The notes: generated from the sequence alone by a model not told the origin. Shown: positions 1 to 25,190, counted from the first letter of the stretch. The stretch: 64,000 bases of DNA from Nematostella vectensis (GCF_932526225.1 NC_064039.1:6585001-6649000), one strand, 5' to 3'. Translations and numbers: made by a program.

Positions 1-252
1 CATGAATTATTCCGTCCCACAGTGCCAAGGGTACACAGTGTAAACAGCCTCGAACGTGACTCAGAGGCTCCACTCATTCTACTGTTTATTCATGTTCTGC
101 AGAGTGTGAGAAAAGAAGACATAATCCTTAGTAGAAGAACTTCAATCAAGTCTTGGGCAATTTGGGACGCAATCAGAACATGATGATGCTCTCATGCGGA
201 CTTGGGTTATCCAGTTGTTAACAAGTTTCTGATAATTCCGCATTTTTGGACG

Positions 253-12443
<12,191 letters not shown>

Positions 12444-14772
12444 CACATGGTGCTGAGGACTAGACGTCTCTCAGAAGGCTGGAAAATAACGGAGAATCGC
12501 CAACCGCAAGATCGCTGTCTCTTCACAGTCACGTGTATTGAAGGATGAATGACTCCCGCGCATTCGTAGGGGATACCCGATCTAGTAACCATTGCGGAGA
12601 TTCTATGGAGAACCAGACGTCATTTCTATATTGAAATGCCAGGTGAAAACAGTACTCTAAAATGAGTGCCAGTAAATGAAGCAAAGTATATACTGAATAA
12701 CAATAACAGACATTCAAGCTATTGCAGCCGTTAACAAAGGAAGTCAGCACTACTGCAGAATTCAGCTGTAAAGGCTTTTTGCCTAGTGAAAATCGCCCCT
12801 CCTCCAATCATTGATTACACTATTTTGACAGATAACTGTGATTAAATGCAGCACGATAAGAGGATTGGACTATGCACTATGGAGCTAGCTTTTGTTAAAT
12901 TCGCTGTACACATCAAATATAGGATTCCCAATTAGCAATCCTCTACAATTTAAATGCAAGTCCACATCGTTATAATCATGAAAAGATGGTGCCGCGCCTA
13001 GCAAAACGAATGGAATAAACCGTCTTTGATATAAAATATTCCCGAAATGTAAACTGGTGCACCACACTCAGCTAGATAGGAAAACAAGATCGTGTCCAAA
13101 ATATCCTAACAAGATACCGTGAACCCTTGAAAATAAACGGCACAAGGCGCGGCGCCATTATTTCCGTAAACGTCAATGTGTTCTTGTAGAAGTGTAATGT
13201 TGCGGTATCCGCAATCAGAGATATCTATTAAATATTATATTTGTATAGGCAAAGAGCATATTATTTCAACTATGGGCTAGACATTTGACGATGAATAAAG
13301 GGGTGTAGAAAAATAATAAATGATTAGGGGATCAAAATTGATCCCATAAATATATTAAAGAACAAACAATACTATTATTTCGGTAGACGGTCGTAAATAA
13401 TAATAAAAAAAACTGCCAACCTGCTGCATGGTGTATAATGATTTCATGGTTTAAATCAAATCATTGTAAGCAGGAAGTCGGGAAAAAAAAGAAAAAACTA
13501 CTCAAATGGCTAAACCCGCCAGGATTTACTTGGGGGAGGGGGGAGGGGGGGAGTTCAGCTATCGTATGGAAGATAACAAGCCCTTTTTGGTCGCCTAGTG
13601 AAATATCGCCCGCACAAATGTGTACGCCGTACGCGATGCCAAGGCTAATGCCATCGACAATACAATCATTTATATTTTTTATAAAAAAAAATAGCATAAG
13701 TGCTGAGTTTACAGTCTTATCGAGTATCTTGTCAATATCGAGTATCTTGACAGCCATGTATTATTCTAACAGCTCAGGAAACGCGCACCCTCTTTCGTAA
13801 CAAATCTTCGACAAGCTTGTAAATTCCGTGAGTAATGTCCAAGGTGAAACAACATCAATATTTTCGTTTCAAGAAACTCAAAACATTTCAGTCAACCCAG
13901 GGTTTGATCCAGAATTTCGCACATGGCGGCAGGTAGCTTCCATACATTTCCTCTAAAAATCCTTGTAGGGTGAGGGTGGCAGTGTTCACCTGGTCCCCGC
14001 CAGCCTCATCCCCCTCCTTTACCCGGCGCTGTCAGTCTAAAGAGGCAATAATGACGTACCGTTGAGGTACGAGTTCTGGTCTTATTTTCGGGAGATAACC
14101 TTAAGGTCCAGGGCTGCCTGTATCAAATTTGCACGAGCGGACATGTCTTACGTTTCACGTGGTAAGTCACAAGGAACCTGAAATCGCCAGCGTTTAAACT
14201 CAAACCAGGTAAGAAAATAGAGAGAATTGATACTACTTGAAGGCATAGCACTTTTCGTTTAAGAACAAGATTAATCACTTCATGTTTCTTCTGAAAATGG
14301 CTTCGTAATTTGCAATCGGTGGCGTACGCACTAAATGCTTTGTAATGAATTGATGCTTGCAAGGCACAGGAAAGATTTCACCAGGTTATATTGGAAAAAA
14401 GAGAAACCTTTGCCTTCATTATAAGCCTTAATTGGTACACAGATTTCGTAAGATTTTGAGGTTTATCAAGACTTGTTTAAACAAGGGTGTGAGGCACCAA
14501 CCATCTTGCGCCCCCTTAACTCTGAGTCTAATATGAAACAAATGCTGGCAAGAATACATTAGGGAAAGGATAAAAAGCAATCGGTGTATTCGCATCTGAA
14601 GCTAAATGGGCAAAGTAAAAATAATAAACACTAGAATAACCCGAATTGTAGCAAAGAAAAAGGGAAAAAGGTTCTCTGAACCTTTGAATCACAAAATACT
14701 ATTAATGTGTATACATTTGCTTTCATCGCATGTCAGTCCAAATACACGTACAATAGACATACCACGCTTGCT
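12444..14772. other. FGFR 3'UTR and intergenic stretch
   Basis: The first 0.7-0.9 kb is probably FGFR 3'UTR, with AATAAA at 13132 and 13294. A G-rich tract lies near 13530-13552. No coding exon with paired splice sites or homology was recognised up to the 19-base array. Confidence 0.55.
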
Positions 14773-16190
14773 TGCGCACACACGGTCAAATGACGCACAC
14801 ACGGTTAAACTACTCAAACACAGTAAATGACGCACACACGGTTAAGTGAATCACGCACTGTTAAGTTACGCACACACAGTTAAGTTGCGCACACGCGGTC
14901 ACATGACGCACACACGGATAAATGACGTACACATACAGTAACTGACGCACACACACGGTTAAATGACGCACACACGGTTAAGTGACGCACACATAGCTAA
15001 GTGATGCAAACACGGTTAAATGACGTAAACACGGTTAATTGACGCACGGTTAAATGACGCACACACGGTTAAGTGATGCACACACGGTTAAGTGACGCAC
15101 ACACGGTTAAGTTGCGCACACACGTTTAAGTGACGCACACACGGTTAAGTTGCGCACACACGGTTAAATTGCGCACACACGGCTAAATGACGCACACACG
15201 GTTAAGTGAATCACGCACTGTTAAGTGACGCACACACAGTTAAGTTGCGCACACACGGTCAAATGACGCAGACACGGATAAATGACGTACACATACAGTA
15301 ACATGACGCACACACACGGTTAAATGACGCACACACGGTTAAGTGACACACACATAGCTAAGTGATGCAAACACGGTTAAATGACGTAAACACGGTTAAT
15401 TGACGCACGGTTAAATGACGCACACACGGTTAAGTGATGCACACACGGTTAAGTGACGCACACACGGTTAAGTTGCGCACACATGGTAAAGTTGCGCCCA
15501 CACAGCTAAATGACACCCACAAGCAAAGTGACACACACACGGTTAAGTGACACCCACATGGTTAAGTGACGCACACACGGCTAATGAAACACACACGGTT
15601 AAGTGACGCACACACGGCTAAATGACGCACACACGGTTAAGTGAATCACGCACTGTTAAGTGACGCACACACAGTTAAGTTGCGCACACACGGTCAAATG
15701 ACGCAGACACGGATAAATGACGTACACATACAGTAACATGACGCACACACACGGTTAAATGACGCACACACGGTTAAGTGACGCACACATAGCTAAGTGA
15801 TGCAAACACGGTTAAATGACGTAAACACGGTTAATTGACGCACGGTTAAATGACGCACACACGGTTAAGTGATGCACACACGGTTAAGTGACGCACACAC
15901 GGTTAAGTTGCGCACACATGGTAAAGTTGCGCCCACACAGCTAAATGACACCCACAAGCAAAGTGACGCACACACGGCTAATGACACACACACGGCTAAA
16001 TGACGCACACACGGCTAAATGACGCACACACGGCTAAATGACGCACACACGGCTAAATGACGCACACACGGTTTAATGACGAACACACGGCTAAATGACG
16101 AACACACGGCTAAATGACGCACACACGGCTAAATGACGCACACACGGCTAAATGACGAACACACGGCTAAATGACGGCACACGCACTGTG
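14773..16190. repeat. 19-base minisatellite array with higher-order repeats
   Basis: About 1.4 kb of a roughly 19-base unit close to TGACGCACACACGGTTAAG, with variants (GGCTAAA, GTTGCGC, GTAAAC). Blocks repeat on a larger scale: the landmark GTTAAGTGAATCACGCACTG recurs near 14841, 15201 and 15636, so groups of about 19-23 units were amplified together. The right end (about 15980-16170) is the most homogeneous part, mainly AAATGACGCACACACGGCT. No coding potential. Confidence 0.95.
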
Positions 16191-18482
16191 AGTGCGCAAC
16201 TTTCCTTGAGATAATTCCTGCGCAAAACTTAAAAACAGCTTGAAAAACATGATTTCATAGGCTGGAAACGATGGCTTGGATGGTATATTTAATCATATTT
16301 CAGTCAAATTTCGTGGAATGTGGTAATATTTGCTTTATCCGAATAACAAATTTCGACTTTTTACTGTAAAAGAAAAAGATTCTATCGAAAATTGAAATGT
16401 GTTGAGAATCATGAGCCATGACTTTGAAGTATAGCTCCCTTTACACCCCCCTCCCCTTCCCCCTAAAGGAAACGGGATTTGGTAGGTTAATGGAACGGGG
16501 TTTGAAGTTAAAAGGAAAATCTCAATAGGAACGGAAACGAGATTTGGAGTGAGCAGTGGCCGGGAGGGACCGAAGATCAAAAGCGGTCGGGAAAATCAGG
16601 ATTTAGACCTGGTCACCTGTTGCCGCTTATTCAGTCTTCTCCCGCAAGACAATTAAAAAATTAAGTGTATTGCCATAGCGCCTCTTTAATACGGGCAGAA
16701 AAGACAATTAAAAAAATAAGGGTATTGTCATAGCACCTCTTTAATACGGGCAGAAAAGATCTTTCAGCATTCAAATCCAAAAGGTATCACTAAAAAGGTT
16801 TACTGTTTACGAACCAAAAAAATCATAAAAAGCAAACAGTAGCTGATAGTTTGATAGGAAAGGGATACACAAAAAATGTTGGCGTTTTTAAACAAAAGGA
16901 GAAAATACCTCCTGTTGTTGAGCGTCTGCCGTAATAACACGCTCACCAGGCATCGGTTTGTTATCAGCAATAACAGCGATTGAGTTCAAAGTCAGGAAGG
17001 AAACTGAACAATGCGCGCAGCAGAGCAAACGAGCACTCACTCGCAGACACGGGAAACCCACAAGAATACGATCGGGATGGTCTCACACAGGCGCAAACTA
17101 GCGGAACTCAAGAAGGCTCCTATGCATTCTCGCCCATTACTAGCGTTTCCTGGTATAACCGCACGGGGGTACTTAACGATGATTAAAGGAGACTAAGTTT
17201 TGTAAACCACCAGGCAACAACAGCAGCTACGTTATTGAAAGACAATTCTCGACGAAAACGTGGATAAGGTGGGTGGTACTGAATCTAAGAATGATGAGTG
17301 AAATGTGCACCAAAGTAAGATAGAAAATACATAATCAATAAATACCAAATCTCAAAATGCAAACAGATTATTTCAGTTATATGTGAAATGACTAGGAAAA
17401 GAAATAAGGAATAGAAGGCTTCCAAAATGCAAACAGATGGTTTTAGTCAGATATGAAACTTAGCAAAGAAATAGAAGGCTTCGTAGTGTTTAAAGAAAAG
17501 GATCCATACCCAGTTGACAATAACAATGTAGAGGCATTGTAGCAGGCGTGTTGAAGACATTTCAAGGTTAAATGGGGAAAATAATGTGGCAATAGACAAG
17601 ACATTTAAGGCTCATTAACTGAGAGGTACCTATATGTGTCGCTTCACAAACTGTATAAGCTTTGCAAAGAATTTGAATCCTTAAATGATGTGGGGGGTAG
17701 AATTACTCAATAGAGCTAATCCTTTGGATCTCGCAAATGAATGGGAGAAGCGAGTATCTTTATGACATGCACCAAAGGCAAGTTCAGTTCCAGTTTATTC
17801 TAAAAGTGCATTTTCTGAATTAAATATAATAATATATGCTTTTACAGAGGGTGGCAATTTACAAAACTGTGTAGTTGATAAAAGTTAACATTACCAGTAG
17901 TATTACCAAGAAAACATAACAAACTTAAAGAAGTTTTATGGATAATATATTATCATTCGACAAATGAAAGATGCGGTTGAGGACTAAATCGACTAAATTG
18001 ACTATGTTACTCATATGCTACTATGATGGCGTCAACTTGTTCATCGAAAAAAATCTCGCTCTGTCGCCGCTCTAAAGCTTTTTCGATTTGCACGGTAATG
18101 CATTTTTCAGTGCATGATTGGTATTATATTTGCTAAAGCTCTTTACGTCATGCATTTTTTTGCGACTTGCAAGTGAAAAATGAAGAGATTTGTTAAAATC
18201 GACTTTTGGTGCAGGACTAGGAGATAATGTTAATTGCAGAGGATGCTGCTACATGTGACAAAAACGCACTTGTGACTTGGTTTTATTTATTCGAGACAAG
18301 CAAGAGAAACATTACATGGCACGGAAACTTTGTTATTTTCTCTAAGACGGAAGACATTCTCTAGGTTATTTTTTGTCAAGTAAATTAATTATCTCGGTTT
18401 ACCAAAATTATCATCATATCTAATCCCATTTGCAAAATCCCGCGAGCGGAAATCATCAGCGATGGGCTTTACCCTGATGTAC
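16191..18482. other. Intergenic stretch with small local duplications
   Basis: No gene recognised. Two local duplications are visible: a roughly 64-base unit (ACAATTAAAAAA ... TTTAATACGGGCAGAAAAGA) occurring twice in about 16647-16760, and a roughly 76-base unit around AAAATGCAAACAGAT / AATAGAAGGCTTC occurring twice in about 17354-17480. Confidence 0.6.
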
Positions 18483-18590
18483 CAGTAGCGGATTTAGGGG
18501 GGAGGTTTAGAGGGTTTAACCCCCCCCCCCCCCTTTGGGCTGCCAGAAAGTCTTATGTAACAAAAAAATTACCCCCTCCTCTCTTTGTCA
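18483..18590 (+). mobile_element. MITE-like fragment (family C, truncated copy)
   Basis: Starts CAGTAGCGGATTTAGGGGGG, runs through a C homopolymer and CTTTGGGCTGCCAGAAAG, and fades out. It matches the fuller copy at 43905-44048 but lacks the right-hand inverted end. Confidence 0.65.
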
Positions 18591-18718
18591 CTTAGCCACT
18601 AATCACTCCCCATAAACATAATAAATAACAGCATTTACCACGCATGGTCATCAACATCTTGAATAAGAAAAACATTAGCTGCCAGCGACAACGGCGATCA
18701 TGACGCATTGTCATTGTC

Positions 18719-18850
18719 GCCTTCATTACTATCATCATCACCATCATAATCATCACAATCATCATCAACATCACCATCATCATCATCAATAATAACGACA
18801 AAAACTACCACACACCATCATATTATCATTCTTGGCCATTATCATCATCA
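18719..18850. repeat. ATC/CATCAC trinucleotide microsatellite
   Basis: Imperfect run of ATC, CACCATC and ATAATC triplets. The methionine-rich reading on the other strand is a by-product of ATG/ATC triplets and is not a gene. Confidence 0.85.
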
Positions 18851-21180
18851 TATAATTACAATTCAGCTTTGTCGTCATTTATCAAAACATCATATTATTT
18901 TAACTCTCGCGCGATCCACAAACCCCGGTTTTAAGTTTCAAACTCTGGTCTGTTACCTCTAGCGAGCAAGAGCAGTGTTTAGTTAAGCGCATCACTGTGC
19001 TTGTTTGGCCTATACGGTAAGGGCACACCCATATATGCTAGCCTTCATTTATCGATTGTCTTCCCAAGGACCTTCATATCCTTACCTAGACAAACTCAAG
19101 TCCTTAAACAAATGATCTGAACTTGGACTATGGTGCTGCCTAGTTTTACACCGCTTTTGTTCGCAATCCAAACACACCCCGTCACTTAGTTAACTCTTGT
19201 TTACAAAACACGGCGCCTAAACTTGAATACTGACAAGAAAGCCTACAGAGCATGCGCAGACACAGTTCAGCCATGCGCAGTGCGCAAGTTAATTAGACCT
19301 GAACAAGTAGCCCCTTCAAAATAGCGTGTGCCCAGAGGTTGTTTTATTACTTGTCAAGGCGCTAGATACACTCAGCTAACGCTTGTATTGACATTCCAGC
19401 GTTGCGCCGTGGTGACATGAGTGCTTTAGGACAAAGTACTAAATATTGTACTTATCGAATTTGAGTGCGCATGTCGTGATAATGTCATATGGCATGAGTT
19501 TTCATACTGAGGTGTATTTAGAGCTAACATAGACTTCTAGACGTCATTGTAGACAGGCTACAAGATGTTTCTCGTCATATGGAGGTTTTGGAGTTCGAGA
19601 TTAAAAGTTTAGATTAAACGCGAATCAGCATGCGACGAGGAGTCCGAGGTGCCATGTACCGGAAGTAATATTGTTTTCGCGGCTGCTGGACCTCTAATCA
19701 ATCGTTAAACTCAGATTCAAGTCTGATTATACCCCATTTTAGAACCCACATTTAGTCTATTATCGCCAGAGCTAAAAGCACTTAATTCACGAACATTAGC
19801 ATTTTAAATAACTATGATCAACATAAAAGTTTTTCGCAAATACTTTGCTTCTCCTTTACAAGTTGCTAAAAATAAACACGAGATAAATTAGATCACGACA
19901 TTAGGCGGCGAGAGTACTGGATTGACTCATCCTAAGACATCCCAATTTTCGCTTGATCGTAACAAAGTACCGGTTGAAACATGTAGAAATACGAGTTTAT
20001 CGGTATGCAAAGATTTCAAGCCTCTGGTCAGAAGGCTTTTGGAATTTGTCAAATCGGATGTGAGGATCGCAGGACATCGGAAGTTGTCTTCACAAAATTG
20101 CCGCTTAATTTCATCAGCCTTCCGTACCCTCATGACCTCGTCAATGCCCGACTAGTGTCCGCGACTAAGCTTTTTACATAATAATTATAATAGGGCAAAT
20201 GGCGAGAAGGAAGGCTGTCAGATAGCTAGCTTTGTAGAGTGATTGTTTGTAAAGAGATCTCGCGATTTTTAACCTAGGGGTAAAAGCCCTACGCGCAAAC
20301 CAAACAATTCGCACTGGAAGTGTCAAAGAAACGGCGCCGCAGAAGTATTTTTTGCCCTGAAGATGGCGATGAGTAACAGGAGCCTAGAATAGAGTAGCCT
20401 TAGACGTTTTGCTCTCTTCAAGCAGGAAGGGATAATCTCCGTGTCAGGGAAAGCGACTAAGCTTCTTATGCAAATTGTGGAAAATGTCCAGAATGATGAT
20501 TATGCAAATCCGGACCATAAAAACAACTGCTTTGTCTGAGCCCTTTATTCTCAGTAGAAAAAGACCGGAAGTGCCATTGAGAGTGTGTCTGCATAAAGCA
20601 ATATGGTCTTTTCATTCCGATAATCCAGCACTTTGGGTCATTTGAGACGCGCGTTGATAATTTGGAGTAACACAAAGCACACGTCAAGTAAACTCCACGC
20701 TCACCCCCACAACCAAACCCGTCTATCCGAGCGCGCGCACTCGCACCAACAAACGTACACAAACTGAATATAAAAATAGGCGTACTGGTGACGTCACAAC
20801 TGACAATCTCAAACGAGCCTTAAGTATAATAAGTAAGTACATTTGCAAGGTGTAACGATGTCCGCGATACAATTATACTACACTCCACAATACTACAAGA
20901 TACCGACTTAAAGAATACTTCGTAAAAAGTTAGCAGCCAGTTTGTGTGGAATCACACGCGCATCTTTGCTCGAGTTGTAGATGGAACTCTAGTTTATCGG
21001 GGACTCTGTGTATTGGTTTACTGTACAATGTCCGTATGATTAGCCCACCGGAAGCATTCCTTCATTTCCTGCGAGCTTTGGCATAAGGACGGTGTACACG
21101 GAACTCTCGCTTCGCTCTACGGATTTCCATTTTATATCACTCGTTTTTTCTAGTTTTTGCTCGGGATAGCTAGGCAATAG
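18851..21180. promoter_or_regulatory. Upstream region of the Sprouty-like gene with ETS-type sites
   Basis: No coding exon recognised. ETS-like sites lie at 19658-19667 (ACCGGAAGTA), 20564-20573 (ACCGGAAGTG) and 21047-21055 (ACCGGAAGC). A TATA-like AATATAAAAATAGG lies near 20767. The region is comparatively rich in CpG. ETS factors of the Pea3/ERG type relay FGF-MAPK output in animals, so this is a plausible feedback control region, but that is inference. Confidence 0.4.
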
Positions 21181-21352
21181 GTAAGCTAAATCACCTTAGG
21201 CTCTTAGTTTTCACACTTTGCTAATTTACCGAGTCAAGTTCGCTTTTGATGCCGTATTTTGATTAGCGTAACGTTAATTGATGTAAGCTTGAATCGTGCC
21301 AGGTCATTCCCTGAGGTTCAGAAATCAATGTGTGTTTTTTCTCTACTTTTAG
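21181..21352 (+). other. Probable 5'UTR intron of the Sprouty-like gene
   Basis: A strong donor (CAATAG|gtaagct) at 21181 and a strong acceptor (ttttctctacttttag) ending at 21352 would remove 172 bases just before the coding exon. Sprouty genes commonly have noncoding 5' exons and a single coding exon. Inferred from splice consensus only. Confidence 0.5.
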
Positions 21353-21472
21353 ACCATCACCTGTAACTCGCACCGGAGTTGGAAACTGATGAAGACTTTT
21401 GAGATACTTGCGCAAAACTTTTGGCACTTTTGTTGGATTTGAGGGTGATTTGAACGGGAGATCAGATGTTTC

Positions 21473-22243
21473 ATGGCGCTTAAAAACACGGTGACACTCA
21501 CTGAAAATCCTTTTGAAAACGCCGTAATATGGGAGAAAAGAGATCCCGTAAAGGAGTCCAAACATCGGCTACGACACACAAAGAACGGGGACAAGATCGA
21601 TACGATAGCCATAGGCAAGGACGAGGACAGCGACGAATATGATTATTGCATCCTTAAAGCTGCCACGAAAGGATCCAATCCACTACCCCGAATACTACCA
21701 AGTGACCGAGAAATAAGGACACACATTTCGAGTTCGAGTTATAATACCTTTGCTAAAAGGCACACGGGTGGACCTGTGTACTCCGTGTCTGCTAGGACTG
21801 TTACGAGAACTCCAGTATCGCCGACTTCTCCGAGTTGTAAACACTCGGATCTCTCTGCTAGGATTCGCACTAATGCGAACCAAGGCAAACAAAGTGTTGA
21901 TGAAGAAGACGTTCAATTATTTTGCTGTGGTCGAACGGTGGAATCACTCGTTGATACAGCGACATGTATGTGTTGTGTAAAAGGTGCGTTGTATCATTGT
22001 ACTAAAGATAGTGACGATGAAGCGTTCACAACTGAGGACCCTTGCTCGTGCGAACAGGATCTACCGAGGCGCACATGCGTTACGAGGTGGATGTGTATAG
22101 CTCTGTGTTCAATATTTCTGCCATGTATACTATGTTATTTCCCGGCAAGAGGTTGCCTTCAGGTCTGTACCTGCTATAGAAGACAGAGAATCGCCAGCTC
22201 ACGGCGACCAAAACACAGAGTTCGGAAATCTGAGATATTGTAG
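21473..22243 (+). CDS. sprouty: Sprouty-like FGF/MAPK signalling antagonist, single coding exon
   Basis: 256 residues. The C-terminal part (about 150-242) is a Sprouty cysteine-rich domain: TCMCCVKGALYHC, an acidic spacer, DPCSC, then CVTRW, FLPCILCYFPARGCLQVC and CYRR, all in the order seen in vertebrate Sprouty proteins (TCVCCVKGLFYHC ... FLPCLWCYLPAKGCLKLC). There is no EVH1 domain, so Sprouty rather than Spred. Family role: membrane-associated inhibitor of Ras-MAPK signalling induced by the pathway. The first part of the domain is cysteine-poor (only FCCG before the core), so the cysteine clusters found there in vertebrates are reduced. The N-terminal half is divergent and lacks a clear NEYTEGP-type tyrosine motif; DEYDY near residue 55 is the nearest candidate. 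A 6-codon upstream ORF (21466-21483) overlaps the ATG. A poly(A)-like ATTAAA lies at 22355. Confidence 0.9.
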   Translation: MALKNTVTLTENPFENAVIWEKRDPVKESKHRLRHTKNGDKIDTIAIGKDEDSDEYDYCILKAATKGSNPLPRILPSDREIRTHISSSSYNTFAKRHTGGPVYSVSARTVTRTPVSPTSPSCKHSDLSARIRTNANQGKQSVDEEDVQLFCCGRTVESLVDTATCMCCVKGALYHCTKDSDDEAFTTEDPCSCEQDLPRRTCVTRWMCIALCSIFLPCILCYFPARGCLQVCTCYRRQRIASSRRPKHRVRKSEIL

Positions 22244-24154
22244 CGAGTTCTCTCTCCCCCAAAAGATTTATAATTTATAATCTAGGCTCATATTGAGCGA
22301 TCTGAAAATTCGTCTATCAAATATATGCTTTTATTTATGGCTTTTCTTGTACATATTAAATTTGATGAAAGATGGTTTGCTTCACGTTTTGACTATGCTG
22401 GCTACAGTGTTCTGCTGTGTTTTATGCTTGTTATAGGGTTATAGGTGAGTAGGTCATAAAATCCACACATATATTACGTAAAAAAACACACTTTTTTATA
22501 TTCGTTGGATCAAGAACATCCCACCTAGTGCCGATTGAAGTCTTGGGGATAATCGGAAATAACTCTAGGCCGTGCGGTAGTGGATTGCTGTAAGCCAATA
22601 GTTGGATCACTTTTAGCCACACATTTAGCAACACAGGATGTAGGGTTGAGCTTGCTTGACGTAGTCAAACTAATTACGGGAGGCCCTCCAAAAATACGCT
22701 CAGAGAGCCCATCTAAGAATTTACATGACAGTTACGGGTATTTAGGATATTAGGCCGTGCTTGCGCGTGCTCTGCTTTTTTTTGCGAGCCAACTTTATAG
22801 CATCATCTTCGGATTTTCATTTAGGGGTTTATTTCCGTCATAGATAGACGTTTTTGGCACATTACGAGCTTTTAACGAGTATACCAACCAGACGGTTGAG
22901 CAAACGAGCAGGGTTTTGGATCTGTTCTGTCTCAACTCGCTAATTGCTCACAAACTATGCCATCAGCATTTCCACATCTTAGACGAATCTTTAATGCTTT
23001 CAATTTGACAATGTAAACATAAAGCCAAATGATCCGTAAGTGAAGGAATTAAGAAACCCTACCCCTCTGCGTTCCATTATCCCGCTTTCTTTTTACGTTC
23101 AACTTGAGCTTGTGTGTTTTCGAATAAAAAATTTTTGTTCATTCCAGTCCCTATTTTTCTGTTATTATTCTGACGGTTAATTTATTGCTTTGTCAAACAT
23201 AATCACGGGTCTCCACGGGATGGGTATAAGAAACGCGATTAGAGAGGAAGAAAAATAAAACCCTCAAATAAATCAAGTTCTCTGTCCCTTTTCAACCCTC
23301 GGACACTTGTTATTCACTAATGATTGCTGATTTCCGAGTGGAAGCCACGCTCTGCGTATTCTCTTTATGTTACTTTCGGCTATGTAAAATGACAACGTCC
23401 ATCGTAAATGATTGATCGCTTTTACATCATACGAAGCCTGAAGATATTTGTGCTAAATTTCGCTTTTATGCCTATGAAAATAATTTCAAAGTTTTTTATT
23501 TGCGTGGCCAACTACTGACTCCAACGTGATGATTTTATCATAGCGTTTGCTTTTGTATTCAAGAGATTAGACTTTGCAACAATATTATATGAAGGGCGAC
23601 TATTCCCAGAGAAAAGAGTGAAACTGCTATGGAAACCACTTCAAACCCATAGAAGCATACATTTATAAAGATTAATAAAAAAAGGTCTAATTTAACAGCA
23701 TAGCGATGCTTTGGAATAGCCTCGAGGGCAACTGTAACTAAAGTACATTTTGAGGTAATAGAAAAGTTCCGTGATACCTGACTCTATTTCCAACAAAGCC
23801 TAAAAAAATAAGCGAATTTAACGTCTTTATTAGTTCTAGCACAGATAATAAAATGAGCGAGTTTTACGGCTTCGGGCCCTGTGCTTCGTCGGGGCGGGTT
23901 TGCGGTCGGTCGTTAAACCCAATAAATCAGTGCGTAACCTTTTGACTCGTTATTCCTGTGATAGTTTGTAGTGATGATAGCTAGGGTTGTAACGGGATGG
24001 AGTGGGGGCAGAATTCGTGCACGGGCGCGAGGACGGTCGTCGCTTTAGTCGCACTAGCCTTCATACATTTAGAGGAATATGATGTCGAATATAATTTTTT
24101 GTATAATAAACAAACCCCTTTATTTTGGACTACAACGACAAATAAAGGCAAGGT
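22244..24154. other. Sprouty-like 3'UTR and intergenic stretch
   Basis: Candidate 3' end at ATTAAA 22355-22360. Beyond that the DNA is AT-rich, with no recognised gene, RNA gene or clear repeat until the 52-base array. Confidence 0.55.
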
Positions 24155-25190
24155 GGGATATTTTCTCCCTTCTCTACCGATGTATGTGCGCATGTTTGTA
24201 GGGGATTTCTCTCGTCCAATTCTTGCTTGTACACTTGTTTGTACTGTTTTTTCTCTCTTCTCTCTACCTATATTATACTAGCGTGTGCGCATGTTTGAAC
24301 AGGATATTTCCTCCCTTTTCTCTACGATACTATCTTGCGCGTATGTTTCTACGGGATATTTTCTTTTTCTATCTCATCAATACTAGCGTGTGCGCATGTT
24401 GTACATGACATTTTCTCCCTTTTCTCTACGGCACTATCTTGCGCGTATGTTTCTATGGGATATTTGCTTCTCTAACTCATCGATACTAGCTTGTGCGCAT
24501 GTTGTACAGGATATTTTCTCCCTTTTCTCTAGATACTATCTTGCGCGTATGTTTCTACGGGATATTTTCTTCTTCTAACTCATTGTAGCTTATGCGCATG
24601 TATGAACGGGACATATTCTCCCCTTTCTCTACCGATACTAGCTTGTGCGCATGTTTGTACAGATGTATTCTCCCTTCACTCTACCGATACTAGATTGTGC
24701 GCATGTTTGTACGGGATATTTGCTCGCTTCTCTCTACCGATACTAGCTTGTGCGCATGTGTGAACGGGACATATTCTCCCCTTTATCTACCGATACTAGC
24801 TTGTGCGCATGTGTGAACGGGATGTATTCTCCCCTTTATCTACCGATGTTAGCTTGTGCGCATGTGTGAACGGGACATATTCTCCCTTTCTCTAGCGATG
24901 CCAGCTTGTGCGCATGTGTGAACGGCACATATTCTTTCCTTTCTCTACCGATACTAGCTTGTGCGCATGTGTAAACGGGACATTCTCCCCTTTCTCTAGC
25001 GGTGCCAGCTTGTGCACATGTGTGAACGGGACATATTCTTCCCTTTCTCTACCCATACTAGCTTGTGCGCATGTGTGAACGGGACATATTCTTCCCTTTC
25101 TCTACCCATACTAGCTTGTGCGCATGTGTGAACGGGATGTATTCTCCCTTCTCTCTACCGATACTAGCTTGTGAGCAAATCTGTACGGGA
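24155..25190. repeat. 52-base minisatellite array
   Basis: About 18-20 copies of a roughly 52-base unit around TACTAGCTTGTGCGCATGTG, then GAACGGGACATATTCTCCC and TTTCTCTACCGA. The left copies are more diverged and shorter. The Phe/Leu-rich open readings across it have no start or splice support and are not genes. Confidence 0.93.

Noticed and set aside
14773-16190. CRISPR-like appearance of regularly spaced short repeats
   Set aside because: Units abut with no unique spacers, the genome is animal, and no cas genes exist. It is a minisatellite. The same applies to the arrays at 24.2, 46.3 and 53.4 kb.
18592-18801. Methionine-rich minus-strand frame
   Set aside because: Simple ATC/ATG microsatellite translation.
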